In this document: positions 14,322 to 21,369 of the stretch, piece by piece | Numbering within the stretch: position 1 is the first letter of the stretch | How the letters are laid out: every line of letters starts with the position of its first letter | Source of the DNA: Verrucomicrobiota bacterium | GTDB lineage: Bacteria; Verrucomicrobiota; Verrucomicrobiia; Chthoniobacterales; UBA10450 | Length of the DNA: 21,369 nucleotides | Direction: 5' to 3' | Assembly (NCBI GenBank): GCA_003219335.1 | Contig: QHOF01000081.1 | Coordinates: 1 to 21,369 of the forward strand | Made by a program: the position numbers and the translations under genes | Notes under the pieces: model-generated | Told to the model about the DNA's origin: nothing | Seen by the model: the letters and a program-made list of their open reading frames with translations, nothing else | Database searches by the model: none

Positions 14322-15724
14322 AGGGTGTTTGCCTTTTCCGGCTCGGCGACCAGCTCGCGCGTTTCGGAAATGGAGATCATCGGCACGAACCGGATGAATA
14401 GAAATTGCAGTGTGAGAAAGAGACCGACGCTGCCGAACAGCGTCATCCAATCCCATTTGGTGGGATAAAACATCGCCCACATCGCCGGCGGATAATCGCG
14501 ATGCAAACTGGTGATCACGATCACGAAGCGCTCGATCCACATGCCGGCGTTGATGAAGAGCGCGACGATGAACAGGAGCACCGGGTTGCGCCGGATGCGC
14601 GCCGACCAGAGCGCCTGCGGCACGAGCACATTGCAAAGCATTAGGGTCCAGAACACCCAGCCGTACGGGCCGAAGGCGCGGTTGATCATCATATAGATTT
14701 CAAAAATGTCGCCGCTGTACCAGGCCATCAGCGCTTCGATGAAATAGCCGTAGGCAACAATCATCCCGGTCACCAACATGATGTTGGCCATGTTGTTCAG
14801 GTAACGATCTGTGATCAGATGCTCCAAGTGATAGATCTTGCGCACTGGAATGACGATGTTCAGCGACATCGCGAACCCGGAATAGATCGCGCCGGCCACA
14901 AAGTACGGCGGGAAAATTGTCGAATGCCAGCCGGGAACAATCGCCACGGAAAAATCGAAACTGACCACGCTATGCACCGAGAGCACGAGCGGCGTCGCTA
15001 GCCCGGCCAGCAGCAAGTAGGCGATCTGGTGCCGCTGCCAGTGCGCCGCGGAATTGCGCCAGCCTAACGCGAAGAACGCATACATTTTTTTTTGCCAGAG
15101 TTTTTTGGCGCGATCGCGGACGGTCGCCAGATCGGGAACCAGGCCGAGGTACCAAAACAACAATGAGATCATGAAATAAGTGCCGACGGCAAAAACGTCC
15201 CACACCAGCGGACTGCGGAACTGCGGCCACACCCGCATCGTATCGGGGTACGGAAAGAGCCAGTAAAAAACCCATGGCCGGCCGAGGTGGAGCAACGGCA
15301 TCAGACCCGCGCAACACACGGCAAACAGAGTCATCGCTTCCGTGAAGCGGTTGATCGCAGTGCGCCACGGCTGGAAAAGCAAAAGTAAAATCGCCGAGAT
15401 GAATGTTCCCGCGTGAGCGATTCCCACCCACCAGACGAAGTTCACGATGGCGAACCCCCATGCGACCGGAATGTTGATGCCCCAGATGCCAACAACTTTA
15501 AAGAAAAGCCAGGTGACGGCTACCAAAAACATCATAAGCAATAAAAACGCGATGATGAAACCAACCCACCAGGGGCCCGGCGCCCGCTTCAGTGGAATGT
15601 CGGCAATTGTTTTATTAACGCTCTCGTAAGTCTGCCCCGGCGCGAGCAGGTTCGTGGGGTAACCAAGCGGCGAGGTGGAAGGTGAAAAGTTAGAAGTGAG
15701 AGGTGATTGGTCGGGCGCGTTCAT
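14318..15724 (-). CDS. actC: ACIII quinol-oxidising membrane subunit ActC (NrfD-like)
   Basis: A 468-aa NrfD/PsrC-family membrane protein with about ten helices, the main quinol-binding subunit of ACIII. Landmarks: GINIPVAWGFAIVNFVWWVG, IAHAGTFISAILLL, WRTAINRFTEAMTLFAV, LGRPWVFYWLFPYP, SVVSFDFSVAIVPGWHSTIF, and HLEHLITDRYLNNMANIML. His and Asp/Glu residues in these loops match the known quinol/proton-channel region. Start choice: ATG 15724 with GAGAAG just upstream; an in-frame GTG at 15733 would add three residues. The first ~25 residues (PLTSNFSPSTSPLG) are encoded by a purine/pyrimidine-biased degenerate repeat and are poorly conserved in type. It sits 15 nt after the actB stop. Confidence 0.95.
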   Translation of the reverse strand: MNAPDQSPLTSNFSPSTSPLGYPTNLLAPGQTYESVNKTIADIPLKRAPGPWWVGFIIAFLLLMMFLVAVTWLFFKVVGIWGINIPVAWGFAIVNFVWWVGIAHAGTFISAILLLLFQPWRTAINRFTEAMTLFAVCCAGLMPLLHLGRPWVFYWLFPYPDTMRVWPQFRSPLVWDVFAVGTYFMISLLFWYLGLVPDLATVRDRAKKLWQKKMYAFFALGWRNSAAHWQRHQIAYLLLAGLATPLVLSVHSVVSFDFSVAIVPGWHSTIFPPYFVAGAIYSGFAMSLNIVIPVRKIYHLEHLITDRYLNNMANIMLVTGMIVAYGYFIEALMAWYSGDIFEIYMMINRAFGPYGWVFWTLMLCNVLVPQALWSARIRRNPVLLFIVALFINAGMWIERFVIVITSLHRDYPPAMWAMFYPTKWDWMTLFGSVGLFLTLQFLFIRFVPMISISETRELVAEPEKANTL

Positions 15725-15755
15725 ACTTCTCACGTCCCACTAATCGCTTCTCACA
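15673..15755. repeat. Degenerate GTGAGAAG-type microrepeat at the actB/actC junction
   Basis: On the minus strand, GTGAGAAG occurs at 15755-15748 (encoding the actB C-terminus) and again at 15733-15726 just before the actC ATG. On the plus strand, the related GGTGAAAAGTTAGAAGTGAG and AGGTGA run through 15681-15706. It spans the stop of actB, the spacer and the actC N-terminus. The repeat unit is short and imperfect. Confidence 0.5.
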
Positions 15756-18607
15756 AGCTGCGCATTCACATTGCGCAACTTAGCGAAATAACTCGTGCGC
15801 GGTTGCGTGTTGAGTTCGCCTAGCATCCAGTAGTTCAGCGGCGAGCGTTTCAACCGCATCAGCCGGCTCCGCGGATCGTTCACGTCCCCGAAAGTAATCG
15901 CTTCTACGGGGCAAACCTGCGCGCATGCTGGCACAATTTCGCCGTCGCGGATTTTGCGCTGCTCCAGTTCGGCCATGATCCGGGCTGCGTTGATGCGCTG
16001 GATGCAGTAGGTGCATTTTTCCATCACGCCTCTCGATCGCACCGTCACGTCCGGATTTTTTACCAGCTTTTCGCTCGGCCTCAGGTTGCTGTTGTATTCG
16101 AGAAAATTGAAACGTCGAACTTTGTACGGGCAGTTGTTCGAGCAGTAACGCGTGCCCACGCAACGATTGTAAATCTGCAGGTTCAATCCCTCGTTGTCGT
16201 GGACCGTAGCGCCGACCGGACAAACCAATTCGCACGGCGCGTTCTCGCAATGCATGCACGGGACCGGCTGATGCTTGATCTTCGGATTTTCCGACGCGCC
16301 GGAGTAAAACGTGCTCACGCGGATCCAGTGCATCTCGCGATGGACGCCGACCTGCTGTTTGCCTACGACTGGAATATTATTTTCCGCCTGACAGGCGATG
16401 GTGCAGGCATGGCAACCGATGCACACATTAAGATCCACCACCATGCCCCATTTGTAGCCTTTGTACGGATATTCCTCCGGATGATACAGCGTGTAGTCTA
16501 GTGGAGGAAGCTCCTCGGGCTTCTGCGCGTAATGCGGATCGGCGAGAAATCCAGAGAGTGTGCCGTCATGCAGAATGCCTCGGCCTTGGACGTCGTGATA
16601 ATGTTGCGTGCTGACGAGCCAGTGCTGGTCACCGGTCTTGCGAATCGTTAGCCCGTCGCCAAACCAGAATGCGCCGGACGTACGCAGCACGTAGGCGTTG
16701 AAGCCGATACCACGCCCGACGCGGCCAACGACTTTGCGGCCGTATCCCAGTGGAAGCGTCACGGAATTTTTCGCCTGGCCGGGCTGAATCCAGACCGGCG
16801 CGCGCAGTTTGCGGCCGTGAAATGTCAGTTCGACAACGTCGCCGTTCTCCAAGTCTGCGCTTTTTGCCAGTTGCGGGCTAATGAGCGCGGCATTGTCCCA
16901 GGTCAGGGCCGAAAATCGGCGCGGCAACTCCTGGAGCCAACCGTTGTTTGCATAGCGGCCGTCGCGTACGCTGACATCCGGACGAAAAAGAATTTCCAGT
17001 TGGGAACCCCTCACCTCAGTCCTCTCCCCTTCACGAAGGGGAGAGGCGGAAGCAGAGGGCTCCAACGTCGGCGGTTCCAGTTCCGTCACCAATCCATCGC
17101 TTAAGGCCTGCCGCCATTTTGCTTCGAAGTCCGGCGCGGGTTGCTGGCCTCTCCAATGGCTGCGAACGATTTCGTACGCAGGCCGTGGCGACCGTTCCGT
17201 CACGGCCTCGAGAATTTCATGCGCGGAAACTCCCGCATACATCGGCTCGATCAGCGGCTGCACGATTGCGATCGTGCCGTCGAAAGAGCGCGTATCGCTC
17301 CACGATTCCAGAAAATGCGCAGCGGGAACATGCCAGTGCGAGTGGCGTGACGTTTCGTTGAAGTGCACGCTGTGATGGACCCGCAGCTTCACTTTGTCGA
17401 ATGCCTCGGCAAAATTGAAGTCCGCCGGCGCGTCGTACCGCGGATTGCCGCCGAAGACGATCAGCAACTCGACCGCGCCGCCACGCATTTCCTCCACCAG
17501 TTCGCGGAGCGCAATCCTGTTTCCGGGTAAGGATAAATCCGGCGCCAGCGAGACTATCTGGCCAATGTTCCCGAGCGCGGCGTTCATTTGCGCTACCAGC
17601 GCGTGCAATTCGGGTGGCTGCGTTTCGCCCACGATCAAAACACTTTGGCTGCGATTTGGCTGGAGATCCTGCACCACCGCTGCGATCCAGTCTTCGTTTT
17701 CGACATTTGCCTGAGGCGCTCCACCCAGGCCGAGGTCAGCGGCGATTCTTTGCGCCAATGGCAAAATATCCCGGGCAGCGACGGCGATGCGATGATCGGC
17801 ATTTGATCCCGTGATGGTGGGAGTCGGTTCGGCGGCGTAAAAGCGGTTCATGTTGGCGCCGTCCGGTTCAATCACGCGCCGGGCATTTGCGAAATCGCGC
17901 GCGTAACGCAAAGCGTACGGATGCGCGTAAAGAAAATCGGAATCGAATGCGACGACGACTTTCGCCTTGGAAAAATCGCAGATCACCTCGCCGTCGCCGA
18001 TGTTGTCGCGATTGAGCGGATCCCAGATACACCAGCGCGCCGCGGGAAAGCTTTGCAAGACGCGAGCCAGTTGCGCCAGCAAAGTAGGCGAGCTGATTGG
18101 TTCGGTAAGAATGCGAAACGCAGTGCCGCCATTCGATCGCAACGGTTCGATTGCCAGATTCAGCGCATCCCAAAAATCACCGGCCGTCTTGATCGCGCCG
18201 CCGGTGGTGACCGTTTGGGCGCGGTCCGCATCGTAAAGATCGAGAACATCGGCCTGCGCCCAGACTGTGGTCGCGCCGAGGCTCGCCGGATGCGTAGGAT
18301 TCCCTTCCACTTTTGTTGGGCGTCCTTCGTAACCGGTCACCAGCAATCCCTGCCCAAATCCGCCATACTGCGTCGCAGTCGCAAATCGCAGCGGCTTGCC
18401 CGGAATCACGATCTCGGGTTGTTCGACGTAGGGAACAATTCTTTCCAACGGCTGTTTGGTGCAGGAATTGAATCCGGCAAGGGCCAGCGTCGCGCCGGCT
18501 AGCCGCAGGAATTCGCGGCGGCTCAAGTCTTCCGGCCACTCGCTGGCGCCGGGAGCAAATTCGTCGGACGAATGGGCCATACGAGTCGGATGGGACGGAT
18601 GGCTCAT
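15740..18607 (-). CDS. actB: ACIII Fe-S subunit ActB (Mo-oxidoreductase-like plus ferredoxin-like fusion)
   Basis: A 955-aa fusion. A twin-arginine signal (SRREFLRLAG with Arg30-Arg31, followed by AGFNSC with Cys49 as possible lipid site) leads to a large domain of the molybdopterin oxidoreductase family. In ACIII that domain carries no Mo cofactor. The C-terminal ~230 residues form a four-cluster ferredoxin module: CIGCHACTIACQ (from about 728), CMHCENAPCELVCPVGA, GTRYCSNNCPYK, and CTYCIQRI with CAQVCPVEAI. It relays electrons from quinol (ActC) to the ActA and ActE hemes on the periplasmic side. The ATG at 18607 overlaps the actA stop by ATGA and so was preferred to the 34-residue-longer frame. 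Oddity: residues about 520-534 (ASPLREGERTEVRG) are encoded by palindrome copy 5, inserted in-frame. Confidence 0.95.
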   Translation of the reverse strand: MSHPSHPTRMAHSSDEFAPGASEWPEDLSRREFLRLAGATLALAGFNSCTKQPLERIVPYVEQPEIVIPGKPLRFATATQYGGFGQGLLVTGYEGRPTKVEGNPTHPASLGATTVWAQADVLDLYDADRAQTVTTGGAIKTAGDFWDALNLAIEPLRSNGGTAFRILTEPISSPTLLAQLARVLQSFPAARWCIWDPLNRDNIGDGEVICDFSKAKVVVAFDSDFLYAHPYALRYARDFANARRVIEPDGANMNRFYAAEPTPTITGSNADHRIAVAARDILPLAQRIAADLGLGGAPQANVENEDWIAAVVQDLQPNRSQSVLIVGETQPPELHALVAQMNAALGNIGQIVSLAPDLSLPGNRIALRELVEEMRGGAVELLIVFGGNPRYDAPADFNFAEAFDKVKLRVHHSVHFNETSRHSHWHVPAAHFLESWSDTRSFDGTIAIVQPLIEPMYAGVSAHEILEAVTERSPRPAYEIVRSHWRGQQPAPDFEAKWRQALSDGLVTELEPPTLEPSASASPLREGERTEVRGSQLEILFRPDVSVRDGRYANNGWLQELPRRFSALTWDNAALISPQLAKSADLENGDVVELTFHGRKLRAPVWIQPGQAKNSVTLPLGYGRKVVGRVGRGIGFNAYVLRTSGAFWFGDGLTIRKTGDQHWLVSTQHYHDVQGRGILHDGTLSGFLADPHYAQKPEELPPLDYTLYHPEEYPYKGYKWGMVVDLNVCIGCHACTIACQAENNIPVVGKQQVGVHREMHWIRVSTFYSGASENPKIKHQPVPCMHCENAPCELVCPVGATVHDNEGLNLQIYNRCVGTRYCSNNCPYKVRRFNFLEYNSNLRPSEKLVKNPDVTVRSRGVMEKCTYCIQRINAARIMAELEQRKIRDGEIVPACAQVCPVEAITFGDVNDPRSRLMRLKRSPLNYWMLGELNTQPRTSYFAKLRNVNAQLVRSD
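17007..17049 (+). repeat. GGGGAGAGG palindrome family, copy 5, in-frame inside actB
   Basis: CCCCTCACCTCAGTCCTCTC, then CCC, a short loop, then GAAGGGGAGAGGCGG. It is the same family as the four copies around DUF559. It lies in the actB coding region and keeps the frame open on the coding (minus) strand, translating to SASPLREGERTEVRG between LEP and SQLEI. Orientation is + relative to the family. Confidence 0.9.
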
Positions 18608-19263
18608 CGGTGGCATGTGCTGCAATTGGTGAGGTGTCCGGTGGTATCCACGTGATATTGGGAAACGAGGTTTTGACCTTGTTCCAGTTGATTCGACGGC
18701 GATTGCCACGCCATATCGAAGACTTTGTCGCGCGGCCGGATGAACTTTTGCGGGTTCTCATGACAATCCAGGCACCACCGCATGTAGAGCGTCTGCGCTT
18801 TGCGCGTCAGCGGCATCTGATCGATCCGCCCGTGGCAATTCGAGCAGCCGATTCCCTTGGCCACGTGCATGCTGTGATTGAAATAGACGTATCCGGCCAA
18901 ATCATTTACCCGCACCCATTTTAGCGGCTTGCCAGTGGCCATGCTTTCCCGGAGCGAAGCGAGCACCGGTGCGTCCGTCCAGATTTGCGAATGACAAGTC
19001 ATGCAGGTTTCAGTGGGCGGGATGCCGGCAAACGACGATTTCTCCACCGAGGTGTGGCAGTAACGGCAATCGATCCCGTCGTCGGTGACATGATGTTTGT
19101 GGCTAAAAGGGATCGGTTGTTGCAACGGAACATCGACCTCCGTGGTGTAGGGAGACCAGTAAATAGTCGAAGTCGCCCAACCGGCTCCACAGATCAGAAC
19201 AACCAAGCCCAGAATAGTGACGCGCGCATGCACATTCGCGCTTTTCGGGAAAAGCTGAGCCAT
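18604..19263 (-). CDS. actA: ACIII pentaheme cytochrome c ActA
   Basis: A 219-aa protein with one N-terminal membrane helix (about 15-35, uncleaved anchor) and exactly five CxxCH heme sites: CRYCH (66), CMTCH (87), CSNCH (140), CLDCH (164) and CSTCH (214). Extra His residues (FSHKHHV, FNHSMHV) can supply distal ligands. This matches ActA, the multiheme electron-transfer subunit of ACIII facing the periplasm. It is the first gene of the long respiratory operon. ATG 19263 is used; the region before it has no strong Shine-Dalgarno. Confidence 0.95.
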   Translation of the reverse strand: MAQLFPKSANVHARVTILGLVVLICGAGWATSTIYWSPYTTEVDVPLQQPIPFSHKHHVTDDGIDCRYCHTSVEKSSFAGIPPTETCMTCHSQIWTDAPVLASLRESMATGKPLKWVRVNDLAGYVYFNHSMHVAKGIGCSNCHGRIDQMPLTRKAQTLYMRWCLDCHENPQKFIRPRDKVFDMAWQSPSNQLEQGQNLVSQYHVDTTGHLTNCSTCHR

Positions 19264-19393
19264 GATGAGCTGCGTTTCGTCTTCGTGTTCGCAGAAAGGA
19301 ATCGCGAATGCAAGCAGACAAGGACGCCTGCAATACCTTATGCGATAATCCTCAGCGCCAGGCTCCGTTCAACGCGCTAATTTCAATACTTGG
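19264..19393 (-). promoter_or_regulatory. Spacer expected to hold the act operon promoter
   Basis: This 130-nt gap between the DyP stop and actA is the only sizeable noncoding stretch upstream of the operon, so the promoter is expected here or further upstream. On the minus strand I see TTG-starting hexamers (TTGAAC, TTGCAG, TTGTCT) but no well-spaced TATAAT-like partner. No clear operator palindrome or terminator hairpin is visible. Confidence 0.3.
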
Positions 19394-20884
19394 CTAGCTG
19401 TTTGCAGCTCCCGCGAAGTAGCGTAAGGCGCGTAAACTTGGCAGAAAAAAATAAGCGCCGCCGCGTACGGTGACAAATTGCCGCAAACCGGAGACGCGAC
19501 GCCGTAAACTGGCGTCCTTCGGCATGGTGAAAGCGCTGGTATCCGGGCAGCCCGGTATCGACTCGCGATTGCCCAGCAGCGGGTCGCTTTCTCCGGTTAA
19601 GCCGGAGAATTTCGTGTTCATAATCCAGGCGTTTTGCAGGAACTCGAATTGCCGTGAGATGTTAGCGTTGAGACAGATGAAATGTAATCCTCGCGGCGAC
19701 TCGTTAGGCGGCGCCTGCTGCAGCGCTTCTTCGGGCGATAGCTCGGAACCGTACTCCCGGCCGCGCCGGAGAATGCGATGAAAACGAACCGATGAAGTTA
19801 GATCGTCGTAGAAGCCCTTCGGCCCGAAGCCCAACATGATAATGAGTTTTCTCAACGCGCCGAGGCATTGCTCAGGGAAATCGCTGTTGCGGGGATTCGC
19901 GCGCCGAATATGCGCGCCGAAGGGGCAGCGCGCGCCCACCGGATCGCTTTCATAAGTAAATTGATTTTGCTGCGCTGATTTTGGATCTATGCCGGAAATC
20001 GATTCATCTTGGATCGGGACCAGAGGAGCACCCTCTTGGGTGCGGCCAACCATTTTCGCGCCCAGTTGGGCGGCCTCCGGGAGATTTCCACCGGTTTGCT
20101 GATAAAGGAACTGCCAAAAGTTTCGGACGTCTTGTTCCAATTGCCGCATCACGAGATAGGTGCCGTTGCGCCCCAGGTCTTTTTTGCCAGGGGCATCCTC
20201 AGCGGACAGCAGTCCCTCGCTGGCGGCGTCGGGTTCCAGCAAAGGCCAATCGGTGAATTTTCCGTATTCGTTGCGATAGCCGAGCAGGAACTCACCCAGG
20301 GCGGTGATGTTCGTGTACTGCAACTGCGTAACGGGGGTTTGGCGCTGCTGTTCCCAGTCGATCTGCGGTTGGCTAATGCCATCGGCGAAACCAAATGGTT
20401 CATTTCCATCGAGATTGCTGGTCCCGAGCCAAGTCACGTCCTCGAATGCGTCACTCCAACTGCTACCCTTAGTCGTTTGGACAAACGAATCGAACTGGTT
20501 CGGTTCGCCAAAGAACATTACCACAGCATGCGGTTCGCTTCCGTAGCTGCCCCAAGCCCAGTTTGACGGAGCATTGTCTCCAACGTCGCCTAACTGCCGC
20601 GCACGGCTCTGCTCGGCCATCCCTCCACGAAACTCGTGCGAGAAACCGGCGATGACTGAGTCGGGGATCCCGAGCGCTTCGAGCCCGGGAGCCGTGAAGG
20701 CGATGTTCGAGGCCGTCTTCGGTGGCGGCTTCTGCTCAAGCGCGCTCGTTACGGGAGCGGCGCGCAACCATGCTTTCGCCGCAGCCACGTCTTTCACGCG
20801 CACCAGCGCATAGGAAGCACTGGTCAGGTGGCCGTAGCCAAAGCGAACCAGGCCCTGCACATCCGCGTAATCCACTTCGCTCAT
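19394..20884 (-). CDS. DyP-type heme peroxidase
   Basis: A 496-aa dye-decolorizing peroxidase that uses H2O2 to oxidise diverse organic substrates through heme b. Diagnostic residues: distal Asp168 in GFADGISQP (the GxxDG motif) and proximal heme ligand His325 in CPFGAHIRRANPRNSD, with Arg residues following. There is no Tat or Sec signal, so it is a cytoplasmic form; its length places it with the long bacterial DyPs rather than the ~300-aa class. I chose ATG 20884 because it overlaps the upstream gene's stop (ATGA, 20884-20881). The coupled partner protein is probably functionally linked. It ends 130 nt before actA on the same strand and could be transcribed separately from the respiratory operon. 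The natural substrate is unknown. Confidence 0.94.
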   Translation of the reverse strand: MSEVDYADVQGLVRFGYGHLTSASYALVRVKDVAAAKAWLRAAPVTSALEQKPPPKTASNIAFTAPGLEALGIPDSVIAGFSHEFRGGMAEQSRARQLGDVGDNAPSNWAWGSYGSEPHAVVMFFGEPNQFDSFVQTTKGSSWSDAFEDVTWLGTSNLDGNEPFGFADGISQPQIDWEQQRQTPVTQLQYTNITALGEFLLGYRNEYGKFTDWPLLEPDAASEGLLSAEDAPGKKDLGRNGTYLVMRQLEQDVRNFWQFLYQQTGGNLPEAAQLGAKMVGRTQEGAPLVPIQDESISGIDPKSAQQNQFTYESDPVGARCPFGAHIRRANPRNSDFPEQCLGALRKLIIMLGFGPKGFYDDLTSSVRFHRILRRGREYGSELSPEEALQQAPPNESPRGLHFICLNANISRQFEFLQNAWIMNTKFSGLTGESDPLLGNRESIPGCPDTSAFTMPKDASLRRRVSGLRQFVTVRGGAYFFLPSLRALRYFAGAANS

Positions 20885-21369
20885 AGCAATGCCACCCATT
20901 CGCGGGCCTGCTCGTCAGTCATCGACAATATCTCCAATCCCAGGCGGATGCGCGTGTGTCTCTCCAAGTCAGCGGCGGTCATGCCTGGATAGGCCTTGTA
21001 CCAGACTTGTGTTGGCAAGGTATGACGGCGGAGGTATTCCTTGTAGTTCCGCTCGTCGATACAACCATCCCGCACCAGCCAATTGGTTCTGGGATAACCA
21101 ATCCCGTTGCTGAAAGAGGCATTTAACCCGAAGCCGGTTTTGTTGATGAAGTCGTCCATGTAGCTCTCGACGCTACCGTCGTAGTTACTGCAAAAAATCA
21201 TTCGCTCGGTGCCGGCCACAAATACCCAGCGGGCAAAATGGATTGATCGTATGCGACCCAGACAGCCGGGTCGCGTAAAATGCCGCACGCCGTAGTTGAC
21301 GGTTTTAAGAACGCCGACGGTCGTCAGTAGTCGCACCAGACCGGGCTTGAGACTGCCCATGGCGCTAAA
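20881..21369 (-). CDS. DyP-associated conserved protein (5' end outside window)
   Basis: The frame is open to the window edge (three more codons beyond the Met at 21360), so this is the C-terminal 162 or so residues of a longer protein. Conserved-looking blocks: IHFARWVFVAGTERMIFCSN, YDGSVESYMDDFINK, NGIGYPRTNWLVRDG, LPTQVWYKAYPGMTAADLE. I recognise this as a type often encoded next to DyP peroxidases, but I cannot name an enzymatic function. The alternating hydrophobic strands with 'SNYDGS' could fit an alpha/beta ferredoxin-like barrel; this is speculative. It is coupled to the peroxidase by ATGA. The Met at 21360 is unlikely to be the true start. Confidence 0.7.
   Translation of the reverse strand, partial: FSAMGSLKPGLVRLLTTVGVLKTVNYGVRHFTRPGCLGRIRSIHFARWVFVAGTERMIFCSNYDGSVESYMDDFINKTGFGLNASFSNGIGYPRTNWLVRDGCIDERNYKEYLRRHTLPTQVWYKAYPGMTAADLERHTRIRLGLEILSMTDEQAREWVALL

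Overview
The window looks like the chromosome of a GC-rich, aerobic, Gram-negative-type bacterium. Evidence for this is lipobox and Tat signals on respiratory proteins, c-type cytochromes, and an alternative complex III (ACIII) operon joined to a caa3-type oxidase. That operon layout is known from Bacteroidota, Acidobacteriota, Verrucomicrobiota, Planctomycetota and related phyla. The polyphosphate-glucokinase-like gene, the DUF559/palindrome cassette and the conserved small protein between actF and sco fit a soil Verrucomicrobiota or Acidobacteriota member. I infer this from gene content only; there is no rRNA here to settle it.

Layout. (1) 1-1085: the 3' end of a DUF4388-like gene and a polyphosphate glucokinase on the + strand, converging on a tRNA-Leu(UAG) on the - strand. 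(2) 1149-6300, all on the - strand: an accessory island. It holds one large intact gene (1118 aa: an alpha/beta-hydrolase, a middle domain resembling the M17 aminopeptidase N-domain, and a CHAT caspase-like protease). Upstream of it lie a DUF4062 gene split by a single in-frame TAG, a ~127 bp decayed copy of the 5' end of the CHAT gene, and the C-terminal remnant of a WD40-repeat protein. (3) 6396-19263, all on the - strand: a long respiratory operon read in the order actA-actB-actC-actD-actE-actF, a small membrane protein, sco, ctaC, [DUF559 cassette], ctaD, ctaE, ctaF. Most junctions are 4-nt ATGA overlaps. (4) 19394-21369, - strand: a DyP-type peroxidase coupled by ATGA overlap to an upstream gene that runs off the window.

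How the genes work together. ACIII (ActA-F) oxidises quinol and passes electrons through its c hemes to the caa3 oxidase. The oxidase takes them up through the heme c and CuA of CtaC and reduces O2 in CtaD. Sco delivers copper to CuA. This is a complete quinol-to-oxygen chain in one transcription unit, although heme A synthesis and CuB assembly genes are not in the window.

Most interesting points: the hydrolase-M17N-CHAT fusion and its decaying neighbourhood (effector-type and sensor-type modules typical of bacterial immunity or programmed cell death, with a direct repeat flanking the DUF4062 segment); and a family of GGGGAGAGG palindromes that surrounds a DUF559 nuclease gene wedged between ctaC and ctaD, supplies that gene's stop codon, and also occurs in-frame inside actB.
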